Assembly: GCA_024235415.1 (NCBI GenBank)
Contig: JACKML010000011.1
Span: 1-64,000, forward strand
From: Chromatiaceae bacterium
Lineage (GTDB): Bacteria; Pseudomonadota; Gammaproteobacteria; Chromatiales; Chromatiaceae
Length of the DNA stretch: 64,000 bases
Reading direction: 5' to 3'
In this document: positions 49,559 to 58,049 of the stretch, piece after piece
Layout: the number at the start of each line of letters is the position of its first letter
How positions within the stretch are numbered: position 1 is the stretch's first letter
Translations under genes and position numbers: made by a program
The notes under the pieces: generated by a model
Database searches by the model: none
What the model saw: the letters and a program-made list of their open reading frames with translations, nothing else
Told to the model about the DNA's origin: nothing

Positions 49559-50401
49559 TCAGCGTACCGGGAACAACATCGAATAGTCAGTCGCCCTGAC
49601 ATCCTTGGTCAGCTGCCCGACCGAGATATAGTCAACGCCACTCAGGGCGATCTCTCGCACGCTCTCCAGACTGACGCCGCCCGAGGCCTCCAGTTCCGCC
49701 CGCCCTGCCGTCAGCAGCACCGCCTCACGCAACTGCGCAAGGCTGAAGTTATCGAGCAGGATACGCGTGGCACCGGCCCCCAGCGCCTGACCCAGTTCGG
49801 CCAGGTCCTCGACCTCGATTTCGATCATCACGTCGCCTGATGTCGCTGCCTGTGCGGCACGCAGCGCGGCCGCAATCGAACCGGCAGCGCGGATATGGTT
49901 TTCCTTGATCAGCACGGCATCGAACAGACCGACACGGTGATTGCTGGCGCCGCCGCAACGCACCGCATACTTCTGTGCCAGACGCAGCCCGGGGAGGGTC
50001 TTGCGCGTGTCCAGGACGGTCGCCTGCGTGCCCGCTACTGCGGCGACGTACTGTGCTGCACGCGACGCCGTGCCAGACAGGGTCTGCAGGAAGTTCAGCG
50101 CCGTGCGCTCACCCGACAGGACCGGCCGCGCCATCCCCTGCACGGTGCATACACGTTGTCCCGCAACCAGGTGCGCGCCGTCGCTTGCCGACCAGTCGAC
50201 ACGAATCTCCGCGTCGAGCTGACGAAACACCTCTTCGAACCACGCGCTGCCGCACAGCACCGCCGGTTCACGCACGATGACCTCGGCACGCGCAACGGCA
50301 TCGGCCGGCACCAGCGCGGCCGTCAGGTCGCCAGCACCGACATCCTCGGCCAGCGCCCGGCGCACCTGCGCAGCGACATCAGCGGGATCGGGCTGCCGCA
50401 T
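49559..50401 (-). CDS. nadC: Nicotinate-nucleotide pyrophosphorylase (carboxylating) NadC
   Basis: A 280-aa enzyme that makes nicotinate mononucleotide from quinolinate and PRPP in NAD synthesis. Motifs: ALAEDVGAGDLTAALVP, ERTALNFLQTLSGTAS, TVLDTRKTLPGLRLAQKYAVRCGGASNHRVGLFDAVLIKENHI (quinolinate and PRPP binding), and IEIEVEDLAELGQAL near the C-terminal half. All positions expected to bind substrate look intact. The upstream FKBP gene ends 3 bp before its start, so they form a unit. Confidence 0.96.
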   Translation of the reverse strand: MRQPDPADVAAQVRRALAEDVGAGDLTAALVPADAVARAEVIVREPAVLCGSAWFEEVFRQLDAEIRVDWSASDGAHLVAGQRVCTVQGMARPVLSGERTALNFLQTLSGTASRAAQYVAAVAGTQATVLDTRKTLPGLRLAQKYAVRCGGASNHRVGLFDAVLIKENHIRAAGSIAAALRAAQAATSGDVMIEIEVEDLAELGQALGAGATRILLDNFSLAQLREAVLLTAGRAELEASGGVSLESVREIALSGVDYISVGQLTKDVRATDYSMLFPVR

Positions 50402-50404
50402 CTG

Positions 50405-50749
50405 CTAGGTGATCGCCAGCAGCTCGACATCGAACACCAGGGTCGCGTTCGGCGGGATGACCCCACCGGCGCCTTGCGCACCGTAACCGAGTTGCGGCGG
50501 GATGGTCAGCTTGCGCTTGCCACCCACCTTCATGCCGGCGACACCCTCGTCCCAGCCGCGAATGACCATACCGCGGCCAAGTGAAAAGCTGAATGCCTGG
50601 TTGCGGTCATGGCTGGAATCGAACTTGCTGCCATCGGTCAGCCAACCGGTGTAGTGCACGGAGACCTGCTGTCCAGGGGACGCAACGGCGCCGTCGCCTT
50701 CGACCAGGTCTTCATACTTCAGGCCGGAATCGGTGATCTGTTCTGCCAT
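50405..50749 (-). CDS. Cytoplasmic FKBP-type peptidyl-prolyl isomerase
   Basis: A 114-aa single-domain FKBP without signal peptide. ATG 50749 is used; a start at 50776 is possible but lies inside the A-tract of a terminator hairpin. It contains SVHYTGWLTDGSKFDSS, SLGRGMVIRGWDEGVAGMKVGGKRKLTIPPQLGYG, IPPNATLVFDVELLAI, matching the classical FKBP12-like fold with Tyr, Phe, Asp, Trp and Tyr in the active site. Similar proteins are found near other enzyme genes; here it precedes nadC by 3 bp and follows the DUF1631 gene after a terminator. Confidence 0.93.
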   Translation of the reverse strand: MAEQITDSGLKYEDLVEGDGAVASPGQQVSVHYTGWLTDGSKFDSSHDRNQAFSFSLGRGMVIRGWDEGVAGMKVGGKRKLTIPPQLGYGAQGAGGVIPPNATLVFDVELLAIT

Positions 50750-50774
50750 ATCTGTCTCCCAGGTTGTCTGTCGC

Positions 50775-50802
50775 AAAAAAAAGCGCCGGCTGGACCGGCG
50801 CT
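50775..50802 (-). terminator. Intrinsic terminator of the DUF1631 gene
   Basis: Perfect 8-bp stem (AGCGCCGG at 50782-50789 and CCGGCGCT at 50795-50802) followed on the minus strand by eight T residues (complement of 50775-50782). It is the clearest intrinsic terminator in the window, 25 bp after the DUF1631 stop. Confidence 0.95.
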
Positions 50803-50827
50803 GTGCATTGTATCCGAGGCGTGAAGA

Positions 50828-53095
50828 TCAGGCAGGTGCGGCTGCCGCCCCCGTGTCCCGCAACGCCCCGAGCATCGCGTCCAATGCCCGGTCCATCAAC
50901 GGCGTGTTGACATCATCGAGCAGGCGCGCGTTGTTTTCACGGAACAACACCGCGATGTCGTTGACCGTCATTTCGGCAACCTTCATGCCCTTGCGATTGA
51001 CGAAAATGCAGTTGTTCGATACCTGACTGCGCCACGACAGCTTACCGCGCACCCAGGTGTCATCGCGTTGCCAGTCGAGCCACTGCCCGACCTCGAGTGC
51101 CGTGGCCTTTTCGAAGAACTCGTCCTCGATCACCTCGGCCGGCTCGACCTCAGCGCTCAGGCCAACCCCTTCAGGCACGACCTCGTCGAGCGACGCCACC
51201 TCGATGGTGTCACTCTCGCCACGCAGGGCCGCGATATGGCAGGCCTGCAGCTCCTTGAACAACTGCCCGGCGCGGTGCTGATCGAAGGAGATGTTGTTGA
51301 GGCCGTCGCGCAACTTCTTCAACAGGTCGGGGATCGACTTGAGCAGTCGCTGCCGGTCACTCGGTTCGACCTTCGGCTGCACGCTCCAGATCAATTCCTC
51401 GACCGCGGCAAACGCATGCTGCCAGGCCACGCTCTCCTCACCCTCGCGCAGGTAGGCCAACAGCATCACATCGTGCCAGCCCTCACGCAGGATATTGACC
51501 ACCGCCAGCGGCAGATCAGGCTGCGCGATACGGAAGTCGTTGAGGACCTCGGCGACACGACGCCGTGCAATCAGCAACTGCTCCTGACCGCGGGTGACCT
51601 GGTTGATGCGCTCCTCGGCCACCTCGGCGCCCCGCGCCTCGCGCTCGATGAAACTGGAGAACTCGTCGTACACCAGCGCAAACAGGCCGACATCGTCACT
51701 GAAATCGTTGAGTATCCGCGTCACTGCGGTCTCGATCCGGCCGTACAGCGACTTCGCCGAACGGTCGCCGTCATCGACCCAGCCCATCGCGGCGCGCGCC
51801 AGCGTATTGAGCAGACGCCGCGCCGGGTGGTGTTTGTTTCCAAAGAAGCTGCGGTCGAGCACCGCCACCTTCAACATCGGGATCTGCAGCCGACCGAGCA
51901 GCGCCTTCATCGCGTCCGGCACGTTGCGGTCGTCGAGGATGAAATCGAACAGCATGCCGATGACATCGATCACATCCTGATCGACCTGGTTGAGACGCTT
52001 GGACGGCGCGTCATTCGACCCCATGTCCAGCTGGCGCCCGAGGTTGTACAACATCTCGGTCTGCAGTTGCTGGACTTCGGCGCGACTTACCGGCGCCTCT
52101 GTCGAAAAGTCCTGCTGCAGATAATTCAGCGCATCGATGAGTTCGTTCGACCCGACCGCCGGCAGGTGTCGCAGGTGCGCCGCTTCGCCGCCGCCGGGCA
52201 GACGTCCCGAATACAGGCTGGCTGCACCGCGGTCGCGCCGCATCGACAGCAACTGACCCAGCATGCCGAGGACCTGCTCCTGGCTGACCTCGTTGCCCGG
52301 AAGCGATGCCATGTCACCGTCTGCAACACGCGACGCTACGGCATCCGGGGATTCCTGGCGTGCACGCTGCACCGATGGTGCAACCGGGTTGCGCCGCACC
52401 CGCTGCACGATCTTCGGTAGCACGCCACCATCGACCAACACGTCGTTGAGGTCGTCATACAGACCACCGATGTAGCCCATGACATAGCGGTCGAAAAGCT
52501 TGAACACAACCAGGCGCACACCGAGATCACCCGACCACTGGCGCATCGCGGCGCGGAACCCTTCGGCGAGGTTGAACGGGCCGACCGGATTCTGCCGCAC
52601 CGGCAGGTCGGTCACACCGACCATCTGGGCAAAACGCATGTTCAGTGCGAACAGCTCGCGGTGGTAACGGTTCTCGGCCTTGGACACCATGCCGTTCACT
52701 GCGAGGTTCTCCTCGAGCTCCTCGTCGTCGACCAGGCTCAGCTCGTCGGTGCCGTCAATCGGTTTTGCCTCGTCGGGCGCCACGGGCTGCTGCCAAAACG
52801 CGTCGTAGCGATCGAGCTGGTTGCGCAGGAACCCCTGGTCGATCTGTTCGCGCAGCTTGCGCAGCTCGCGCATGGCATCGAAGTAACGTGTCTGCAGTAC
52901 GTCGCTGGCCGACTTGTCCGCCAATTGGTACAACTCGTCGTCGACGTGTTCGAACAGCTCCTGCATCAGCCTTGGCAGGGTATCCTTGAGATGCACGCGA
53001 CATGAGGCCAGCAGCTCCTGCACGCGGGCATCACTCACCCGTCGCCTGGCGCCCCCCAGGTTCTGATCAAAAGAAATCACATTGTCACGTACCAT
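50828..53095 (-). CDS. DUF1631-family protein
   Basis: A 755-aa cytoplasmic protein; ATG 53095 is used (an extension to 53254 has no protein features). The N-terminus FDQNLGGARRRVSDARVQEL is followed by long helices with conserved patterns such as LYQLADKSASDVLQTRYFDAMRELRKLR and LPGNEVSQEQVLGMLGQLL, which match the DUF1631 family of Pseudomonas-like bacteria. The C-terminal part (about 640-740) includes WLDWQRDDTWVRGKLSWRSQVSNNCIFVNRKGMKV, a PilZ-like or OB-like beta segment. Function unknown. It ends in a strong terminator. Confidence 0.85.
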   Translation of the reverse strand: MVRDNVISFDQNLGGARRRVSDARVQELLASCRVHLKDTLPRLMQELFEHVDDELYQLADKSASDVLQTRYFDAMRELRKLREQIDQGFLRNQLDRYDAFWQQPVAPDEAKPIDGTDELSLVDDEELEENLAVNGMVSKAENRYHRELFALNMRFAQMVGVTDLPVRQNPVGPFNLAEGFRAAMRQWSGDLGVRLVVFKLFDRYVMGYIGGLYDDLNDVLVDGGVLPKIVQRVRRNPVAPSVQRARQESPDAVASRVADGDMASLPGNEVSQEQVLGMLGQLLSMRRDRGAASLYSGRLPGGGEAAHLRHLPAVGSNELIDALNYLQQDFSTEAPVSRAEVQQLQTEMLYNLGRQLDMGSNDAPSKRLNQVDQDVIDVIGMLFDFILDDRNVPDAMKALLGRLQIPMLKVAVLDRSFFGNKHHPARRLLNTLARAAMGWVDDGDRSAKSLYGRIETAVTRILNDFSDDVGLFALVYDEFSSFIEREARGAEVAEERINQVTRGQEQLLIARRRVAEVLNDFRIAQPDLPLAVVNILREGWHDVMLLAYLREGEESVAWQHAFAAVEELIWSVQPKVEPSDRQRLLKSIPDLLKKLRDGLNNISFDQHRAGQLFKELQACHIAALRGESDTIEVASLDEVVPEGVGLSAEVEPAEVIEDEFFEKATALEVGQWLDWQRDDTWVRGKLSWRSQVSNNCIFVNRKGMKVAEMTVNDIAVLFRENNARLLDDVNTPLMDRALDAMLGALRDTGAAAAPA

Positions 53096-53396
53096 CTGCA
53101 ACCCCTGGACCGTACCGTTGCCCGGCCGACACCCCTGCTGACCCCACACTTCTGATAAAACTAAACGCGCCCTGCCGGACCCGGCGTGACGCCGGTCACG
53201 CTTCAACGGGCGCCACCTGTCACCCTTGCCGGCATATCCGACACCGTCACACAAAGGCGGGATTCTGCCGCCTATCCGAACACTGCGCGGTTCGTCTTTC
53301 CCTTACCAGCATTAGCGACCGTTGCCGGCGATTCATGACCGGGACACGCGCAGTTTGATGATAACTTATCGTTTTTTCAGGAACGCTGAGCGGTTT
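53096..53396. other. Divergent intergenic region (DUF1631 / thioredoxin-like)
   Basis: A 301-bp gap. Near 53355-53380 it is AT-rich (TTTGATGATAACTTATCG) and could hold the promoter of the downstream gene, but no element pair is convincing. No repeat, small gene or RNA was recognised. Confidence 0.45.
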
Positions 53397-53765
53397 ATGC
53401 CTCATTCCGCACCACCGAGCAATTCACCGCTGGCGCCTTCCAGCCAGTTCGATTTCCACCAGCACCTGCCGGATATGACCGGTACCACGCTGGTGGCGTT
53501 CACTTCCCCCGACTGTGGCAGCTGCCGTCACCTGCGCAACGTGCTGCTTGCGGTGCACGAACTGCAGCCGGCATGGCACCTGCTGGAGATCGATGCGCAG
53601 CGTGAAAGCGGCCTGGTAAGCGAGTTCGAAGTCTTTCATTTACCTACAATTTTTCTGTTTTCCGATGGCCAGTTCCACTGTGAGCTGCAGGCCGAGGCAC
53701 GCCCCCCGGCCATCATCGAGGCCGTGCACGCGGCGCTGCAGCAGCCACCCGCGGAGGCACCATGA
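53397..53765 (+). CDS. Thioredoxin-fold protein with CGSC site
   Basis: A 122-aa protein from ATG 53397 (an extension to 53322 is open). It has TLVAFTSPDCGSCRHLRNVLLAVHEL with the dithiol CGSC active site, LLEIDAQRESGLVSEFEVFHLPTIFLFSDG with the cis-proline, and a short C-terminal helix. It looks like a thioredoxin-type cytosolic oxidoreductase with shortened helices. Its stop overlaps the ampD start by 4 bp (ATGA), suggesting coupling of a redox protein with peptidoglycan recycling, though this could be chance gene order. Confidence 0.8.
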   Translation: MPHSAPPSNSPLAPSSQFDFHQHLPDMTGTTLVAFTSPDCGSCRHLRNVLLAVHELQPAWHLLEIDAQRESGLVSEFEVFHLPTIFLFSDGQFHCELQAEARPPAIIEAVHAALQQPPAEAP

Positions 53766-54355
53766 CCGACACCGGGGACCATAGCGGCGACCTGTGGTTG
53801 ACCCAGGTCACGCAGACCCCGTCACCGAACGCGGATGAACGTCCCACCGGCTGTGACGTCGATCTGCTGGTGATCCACAACATCAGCCTGCCGCCGGGCG
53901 AGTTCGGGGGTCGCCACATCGACGAGCTGTTCTGCAACTGCCTGGACCCGAACGCGCATCCTTATTTCGCCGGAATTGCACACCTCGAGGTCTCCTCCCA
54001 CCTGCTGATCCGGCGCGATGGCACCACCGTGCAATTCGTGCCGTTGAACCGGCGTGCCTGGCACGCCGGGCAGTCGAACTTCTGCGGGCGTGAACGCTGC
54101 AACGACTTTTCCATCGGCATCGAACTCGAAGGCAGTGACGACACGCCGTTCACCGATGCCCAATACCAGCAGCTGGCGGCACTGACCGGCGAGATCTGTA
54201 CGTTGTTCCCGGCGATCACGGCCGCACGCATCGTCGGACATTCGGACATCTCCCCCGGACGCAAGACCGATCCCGGACCCTGTTTCGACTGGCAGCGCTA
54301 CCGCACGCTGTTGGCCGGGCTGGGCACCGGGGACCGGCGCAGCGACGACAGTTGA
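53762..54355 (+). CDS. ampD: 1,6-anhydro-N-acetylmuramyl-L-alanine amidase AmpD
   Basis: A 197-aa cytoplasmic zinc amidase of peptidoglycan recycling. Motifs: LLVIHNISLPPGEFGG (first zinc His), SSHLLIRRDGTTVQFVP, AWHAGQSNFCGRERCNDFSIGIELEGSD, and the zinc-binding RIVGHSDISPGRKTDPGPCFDW. It cleaves the peptide from 1,6-anhydromuropeptides and thus keeps AmpR-type beta-lactamase induction low. It is followed by ampE after 68 bp. All metal ligands are in place. Confidence 0.95.
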   Translation: MTDTGDHSGDLWLTQVTQTPSPNADERPTGCDVDLLVIHNISLPPGEFGGRHIDELFCNCLDPNAHPYFAGIAHLEVSSHLLIRRDGTTVQFVPLNRRAWHAGQSNFCGRERCNDFSIGIELEGSDDTPFTDAQYQQLAALTGEICTLFPAITAARIVGHSDISPGRKTDPGPCFDWQRYRTLLAGLGTGDRRSDDS

Positions 54356-54423
54356 CGTAAAATCCGGGCGTTGTCCCGCCGGGTGGCGGCACAGCGCGGG
54401 ACAACGACGAGGCCGACACAACG

Positions 54424-55335
54424 ATGACATTCCTGACCGTTCTCCTGGCGCTGTTCATTGAACGGGTCCTCCGCCAGCACCGCCCGCAGCGACAACATCG
54501 CTGGTTCGACACCTACTGTGCGCGTCTGGCGAACTCTTCTACCGGCCAGTGGCTGGTCAGCCGGCCCTGGGGTGGCGTGCTCGCCCTGCTGCCCCCATTG
54601 CTGCTGATCGGCTGGCTGCAGGCCTTTTTTGCGCAATTGGGCGGCCTGTTCTTTCTCGCCTTCGGCACCGTGGTGCTGCTGTACAGCCTCGGCCCACGCG
54701 ACCTGGGTGACGAGGCGCAGGCGTTTGTCGCTGCGCGCGATCAGGGCGACGACGAGCACGCCAGCGCACTCGCGCAGGCGTTCTGCCTCAGCGAGATTCC
54801 CGACAGCGAGCCGCGTCGCTCTTTCGCCGTCGCACGCGCCGTGGTCGTAATGGCGGCCAAGCGACTGATCGGGCCGTTGTTCTGGTTTGTGGTCTTTGGT
54901 CCCGTGGGGGCGGCGGCGTTCCGTGCCATCCACCTGCTGGCCGAGCGCCTGCAGAACGAAGACTGTCCTCCGCAGATGAAACGCTACAGCGACGAGATGC
55001 GCCATATCGCGGACTGGGCGCCGGCACGCATCACCGCGGCCGGTTACGCGATCGCCGGCAATTTCGATGCGGTCGCGCACGCCTGGCGCAGCTTCGATTA
55101 CCTGGCTGACGACGGGCCCCTAACCGAGGCCGAGCACCTGTTGGCAAGGACCGGTCTGGCGGCCCTCGACACATTTCCCGAAGATGCCGACGAGATCGAA
55201 GATATGGATCCGATGGCAATCGACGCGGCCCTGGTCGCGCCCGTCGTCGAGGATGCCCTGGCCCTGGTGTGGCGCAGCCTCGCGATGTGGGTCACCGTGA
55301 TTGCCGGCGGCAGCCTCGTCGCAGCACTGGCTTGA
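54424..55335 (+). CDS. ampE: Inner-membrane protein AmpE
   Basis: A 303-aa membrane protein with four hydrophobic segments (about residues 1-15, 50-85, 145-165 and 283-302), the AmpE topology. Typical motifs are TVLLALFIERVL at the N-terminus, FGTVVLLYSLGPRDL and ARAVVVMAAKRLIGPLFWFVVFGPVGAAAFRAIHLL. It is the usual partner of AmpD, involved in beta-lactamase regulation or as a sensor; exact function unknown. The next gene starts with a TTG that overlaps its stop codon. Confidence 0.9.
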   Translation: MTFLTVLLALFIERVLRQHRPQRQHRWFDTYCARLANSSTGQWLVSRPWGGVLALLPPLLLIGWLQAFFAQLGGLFFLAFGTVVLLYSLGPRDLGDEAQAFVAARDQGDDEHASALAQAFCLSEIPDSEPRRSFAVARAVVVMAAKRLIGPLFWFVVFGPVGAAAFRAIHLLAERLQNEDCPPQMKRYSDEMRHIADWAPARITAAGYAIAGNFDAVAHAWRSFDYLADDGPLTEAEHLLARTGLAALDTFPEDADEIEDMDPMAIDAALVAPVVEDALALVWRSLAMWVTVIAGGSLVAALA

Positions 55336-56132
55336 GGGCAGCGCTCGCAGCCACATTGGGGGCAATGCTGTGCGCCGGTGCCTCAGTCGCCGCGACCAAA
55401 GCCGTCGATGATCTCGGTCGGCTGATCAGCCTGGCGCAGCCGGCGAAACGCATCATTACGCTGTCTCCCCACGCGACCGAACTGGTGATCGCCGCAGGGG
55501 CATCGGACCGCCTGGTCGGCATCACTACGGCAAGCGACGACCTGCCGCGCCAACTGGCGGCACTGCCGCGCATCGGCGGGCCCGGCGCCATCGATCGCGA
55601 ACGCGTGTTGCGATTGCGGCCTGACCTCGCAGTAGCCTGGCACTCAGGCAACCGCGCGCAGGACCTCGACTGGCTGGACCGCAGTGGAATCGCTTTGTTT
55701 CGCAGCGAGCCGAAGGACCTGATGGATATAGCCGCGGCGATCCGCGCGCTTGGCCGGCTCGCCGGCACCGCGGTCGTCGCCGAATCGGCCGCTGGTGCCT
55801 TCGTCCTGGGATTGCGGACGCCCTGCGCACAGCTCGCGCCGCGGCCCGCCTATGTCGTGGTCTGGGAGCGGCCACCGATGGTCATTGGCGGCCGCCACTG
55901 GATCAACGACGCACTGCGCGCGGCTGGTTTCCTCAACCTGTTTACGGCCCACGATGCCGGGGCATTCGCGATAGCGCCCGAGGCGATGCTGGCGGCAGGC
56001 AATGCGCAGCGCATATCACTGCTGCCGGGCCTTACCGGCCGCGATGCGGAGATTGCCGACCTGCTGTCGCGTCCCGGACCGCGACTGCCTCGGGCGGTAC
56101 AGCTGCTGTGCGAACGACGAATGGCACCGTAG
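55332..56132 (+). CDS. BtuF-like cobalamin-binding periplasmic protein
   Basis: A 266-aa protein. I use TTG 55332, which overlaps the ampE stop (TTGA) and gives a signal peptide (RAALAATLGAMLCAGASVAA); the frame is open upstream to 55269. The mature part is a BtuF/FecB-type (TroA-fold) binding protein: PAKRIITLSPHATELVIAAGASDRLVGITTASD, then LRPDLAVAWHSGNRAQDLDWLDRSGIALF and the GGRHWINDALRAAGFLNLF segment. Ligand is probably cobalamin, given the BtuB riboswitch gene at 14.9 kb, but it could be haem or siderophore. No btuC or btuD is in the window. Confidence 0.8.
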   Translation: MRAALAATLGAMLCAGASVAATKAVDDLGRLISLAQPAKRIITLSPHATELVIAAGASDRLVGITTASDDLPRQLAALPRIGGPGAIDRERVLRLRPDLAVAWHSGNRAQDLDWLDRSGIALFRSEPKDLMDIAAAIRALGRLAGTAVVAESAAGAFVLGLRTPCAQLAPRPAYVVVWERPPMVIGGRHWINDALRAAGFLNLFTAHDAGAFAIAPEAMLAAGNAQRISLLPGLTGRDAEIADLLSRPGPRLPRAVQLLCERRMAP

Positions 56133-56302
56133 CACCGACCCAGATCCCTGCTGTACCGGCGCTCAGACGGGGCAACCCACGCGCCGGGCTGTCACCGGGG
56201 CGCCCGCCGGGGCATCGCTCAGACAGAAATATCAATGCCCGGTGAAACTCTTAACTATTAGCATTTGTCTACTTACTTATACATTTCCAACGGAGCAGTA
56301 AC

Positions 56303-56560
56303 ATGTTTGGAAAAATGGTGTTTTTTATTGCGGCTTTGTCAGCCGCGGCACTGGCAAGGGCTGACGACATCACGCTCGAACCGTGCACCAACGGCGGCGT
56401 TTCGAGCAATGGGCGATTTCCCAGTGAATTGATGGAACAACGCTACTACACGCGCTTGGACTGGCGCTCTTATGCGCCCTACTACCTGTTCGCAGTGTCG
56501 GCCAACTACCTCGAGTCACCGCTTGCCGACGTCGACCCTCTCCGGGCCGAACCCCGGTAG
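56303..56560 (+). CDS. Small secreted hypothetical protein
   Basis: An 85-aa protein with a signal peptide (KMVFFIAALSAAALARA). A short mature domain follows (DDITLEPCTNGGVSSNGRFPSELMEQRYYTRLDWRSYAPYYLFAVSANYLESPLADVDPLRAEPR) with one cysteine and several aromatic residues. I know no family. The 50 bp upstream are AT-rich, with TATACA at 56278-56283 as a possible -10 and CGGAG before the start. It is convergent with the MBL-fold gene, 30 bp apart. It may be a secreted peptide or a partial gene. Confidence 0.6.
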   Translation: MFGKMVFFIAALSAAALARADDITLEPCTNGGVSSNGRFPSELMEQRYYTRLDWRSYAPYYLFAVSANYLESPLADVDPLRAEPR

Positions 56561-56590
56561 GCCTGTCACCGAGAACAGCCGTCCGACCGA

Positions 56591-58003
56591 TCAGGCGTCG
56601 GGCGGCCTGGCCACCAGGGTATCGGGAACCAGGGTGCGCAAGTGGTCGGCCAGAACCCCGCTTGCCTGCGGATCACCGTGGATCAGCCGGATCTGCCGCG
56701 GCAACCGCTTCATGTTGCGCACGAACTCGATCAAGCCATGCTGGTCGGCGTGTGCCGAGTAGCCGGAGATGGTGTGTACCCGGGCACGGATATCGACACG
56801 CTCACCGTCGAGTTCGACATAGCCGCCTCGCGGACCGTACTGCTGGATGTCGCGGCCAGGGGTTCCGCGAGCCTGGTAACCGACGAAAAGGATGTCGTGC
56901 TTCGGGTCGCCCAGCATGGCTTTCAGGTAATTGACCACACGCCCACCGGCGCACATGCCGCCGGCCGCGATCACCACCACCGGACGCCCGGTCTTGGCCA
57001 GGTACTGCACCGCGCGCAGGTGGTCGTCGTGGCTGTCGATCGTCGTCAGCTGTTCGAAATCGAGCGGGTGGCGGCCCGCCGCGATGCGCGCCCTCGCCTC
57101 GTCGTCCCAGTAGGGGCGCAGTTCGCGATACAGATCGGTGAAAGTCGCGGCCATCGGTGAATCAAGCACGATCTCGACGTCTTCCCATGCCAGCCTGGAT
57201 GCCGCATTGCCGCCGCGATTGCGGTGCAGTATGTCCTCGAGTTCGTACAGCAGTTCCTGGGTGCGACCGATACTGAATGCCGGGATCAGCACGGTGCCCC
57301 GGTCTTCCAGTGCATGCCGCAGCACCTTTTCCAGCGCCTGCTGGCGTGCCGCGCGGCCCTCGTGGTTGCGATCGCCGTAAGTGCTCTCTAGTACCAGCAC
57401 GTCGCAACCTTGCGGCTGATCCGGCGGGTGCAGCAGGGGCGTATCGGCATCGCCGAGGTCACCGGAGAAGATCACGTGCCGGGCATCGGCGTCGTTTCCG
57501 CAGCGGCAGTCCACCCAGGCCGAACCGAGGATGTGGCCGGCGCGCCGGAACTGCACGGCCAGCGGTGTGGCGCCTTCGACCTCGATAGGCTGCCATTGGC
57601 CGAAGGGGACACCACGGATCATCTTTTTCAGGCCGTTGATTACCCGCTCGATCAGGTCGCGGTTGCGCGTCACCCCGACCTTGAGTGCGTCTTCCAAGAC
57701 CACCGGCAGCAGCTTGGCAGACGGTTGCGAGCAATAGATGGGACCGCGAAAGCCGGCAGCAATCAGATACGGGATGCGCCCGACATGGTCGATGTGCACA
57801 TGGGTCACGACCAATGCCCGGACATGGTCGATCGGGAACTCGATCGCAAGATTGTTCGCACCGGCACCCTCGCCGGAGTTCTCCGCACCCTGGAACAGGC
57901 CGCAGTCGATCAGGATCGCGTCGTCTTCGCCGACACGCAGTTCATGGCACGAGCCGGTGACACCACCGACTGCGCCGTGGTGAAGGATCTCCGGGTAGGC
58001 CAT
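56591..58003 (-). CDS. Beta-CASP metallo-beta-lactamase-fold RNase-like protein
   Basis: A 470-aa protein; ATG 58003 is used. The metallo-beta-lactamase part has VVTHVHIDHVGRIPYL (HxHxDH) and RAGHILGSAWV, VIFSGDLGD. The beta-CASP part shows LVLESTYGDRNHEG, AFSIGRTQELLYEL and DSPMA, followed by the C-terminal RNA-specificity domain with VHTISGYSAHADQHGL and RLIHGD. This set is typical of YSH1/CPSF73-like exoribonucleases found in many bacteria. It could act in RNA processing. It precedes ileS in the opposite-facing gap of 46 bp, with no obvious link. Confidence 0.9.
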   Translation of the reverse strand: MAYPEILHHGAVGGVTGSCHELRVGEDDAILIDCGLFQGAENSGEGAGANNLAIEFPIDHVRALVVTHVHIDHVGRIPYLIAAGFRGPIYCSQPSAKLLPVVLEDALKVGVTRNRDLIERVINGLKKMIRGVPFGQWQPIEVEGATPLAVQFRRAGHILGSAWVDCRCGNDADARHVIFSGDLGDADTPLLHPPDQPQGCDVLVLESTYGDRNHEGRAARQQALEKVLRHALEDRGTVLIPAFSIGRTQELLYELEDILHRNRGGNAASRLAWEDVEIVLDSPMAATFTDLYRELRPYWDDEARARIAAGRHPLDFEQLTTIDSHDDHLRAVQYLAKTGRPVVVIAAGGMCAGGRVVNYLKAMLGDPKHDILFVGYQARGTPGRDIQQYGPRGGYVELDGERVDIRARVHTISGYSAHADQHGLIEFVRNMKRLPRQIRLIHGDPQASGVLADHLRTLVPDTLVARPPDA

Positions 58004-58049
58004 GCCATTGCTCCGTGTAGCCTGATTCAACTGCGCCGCCCGATCGCGC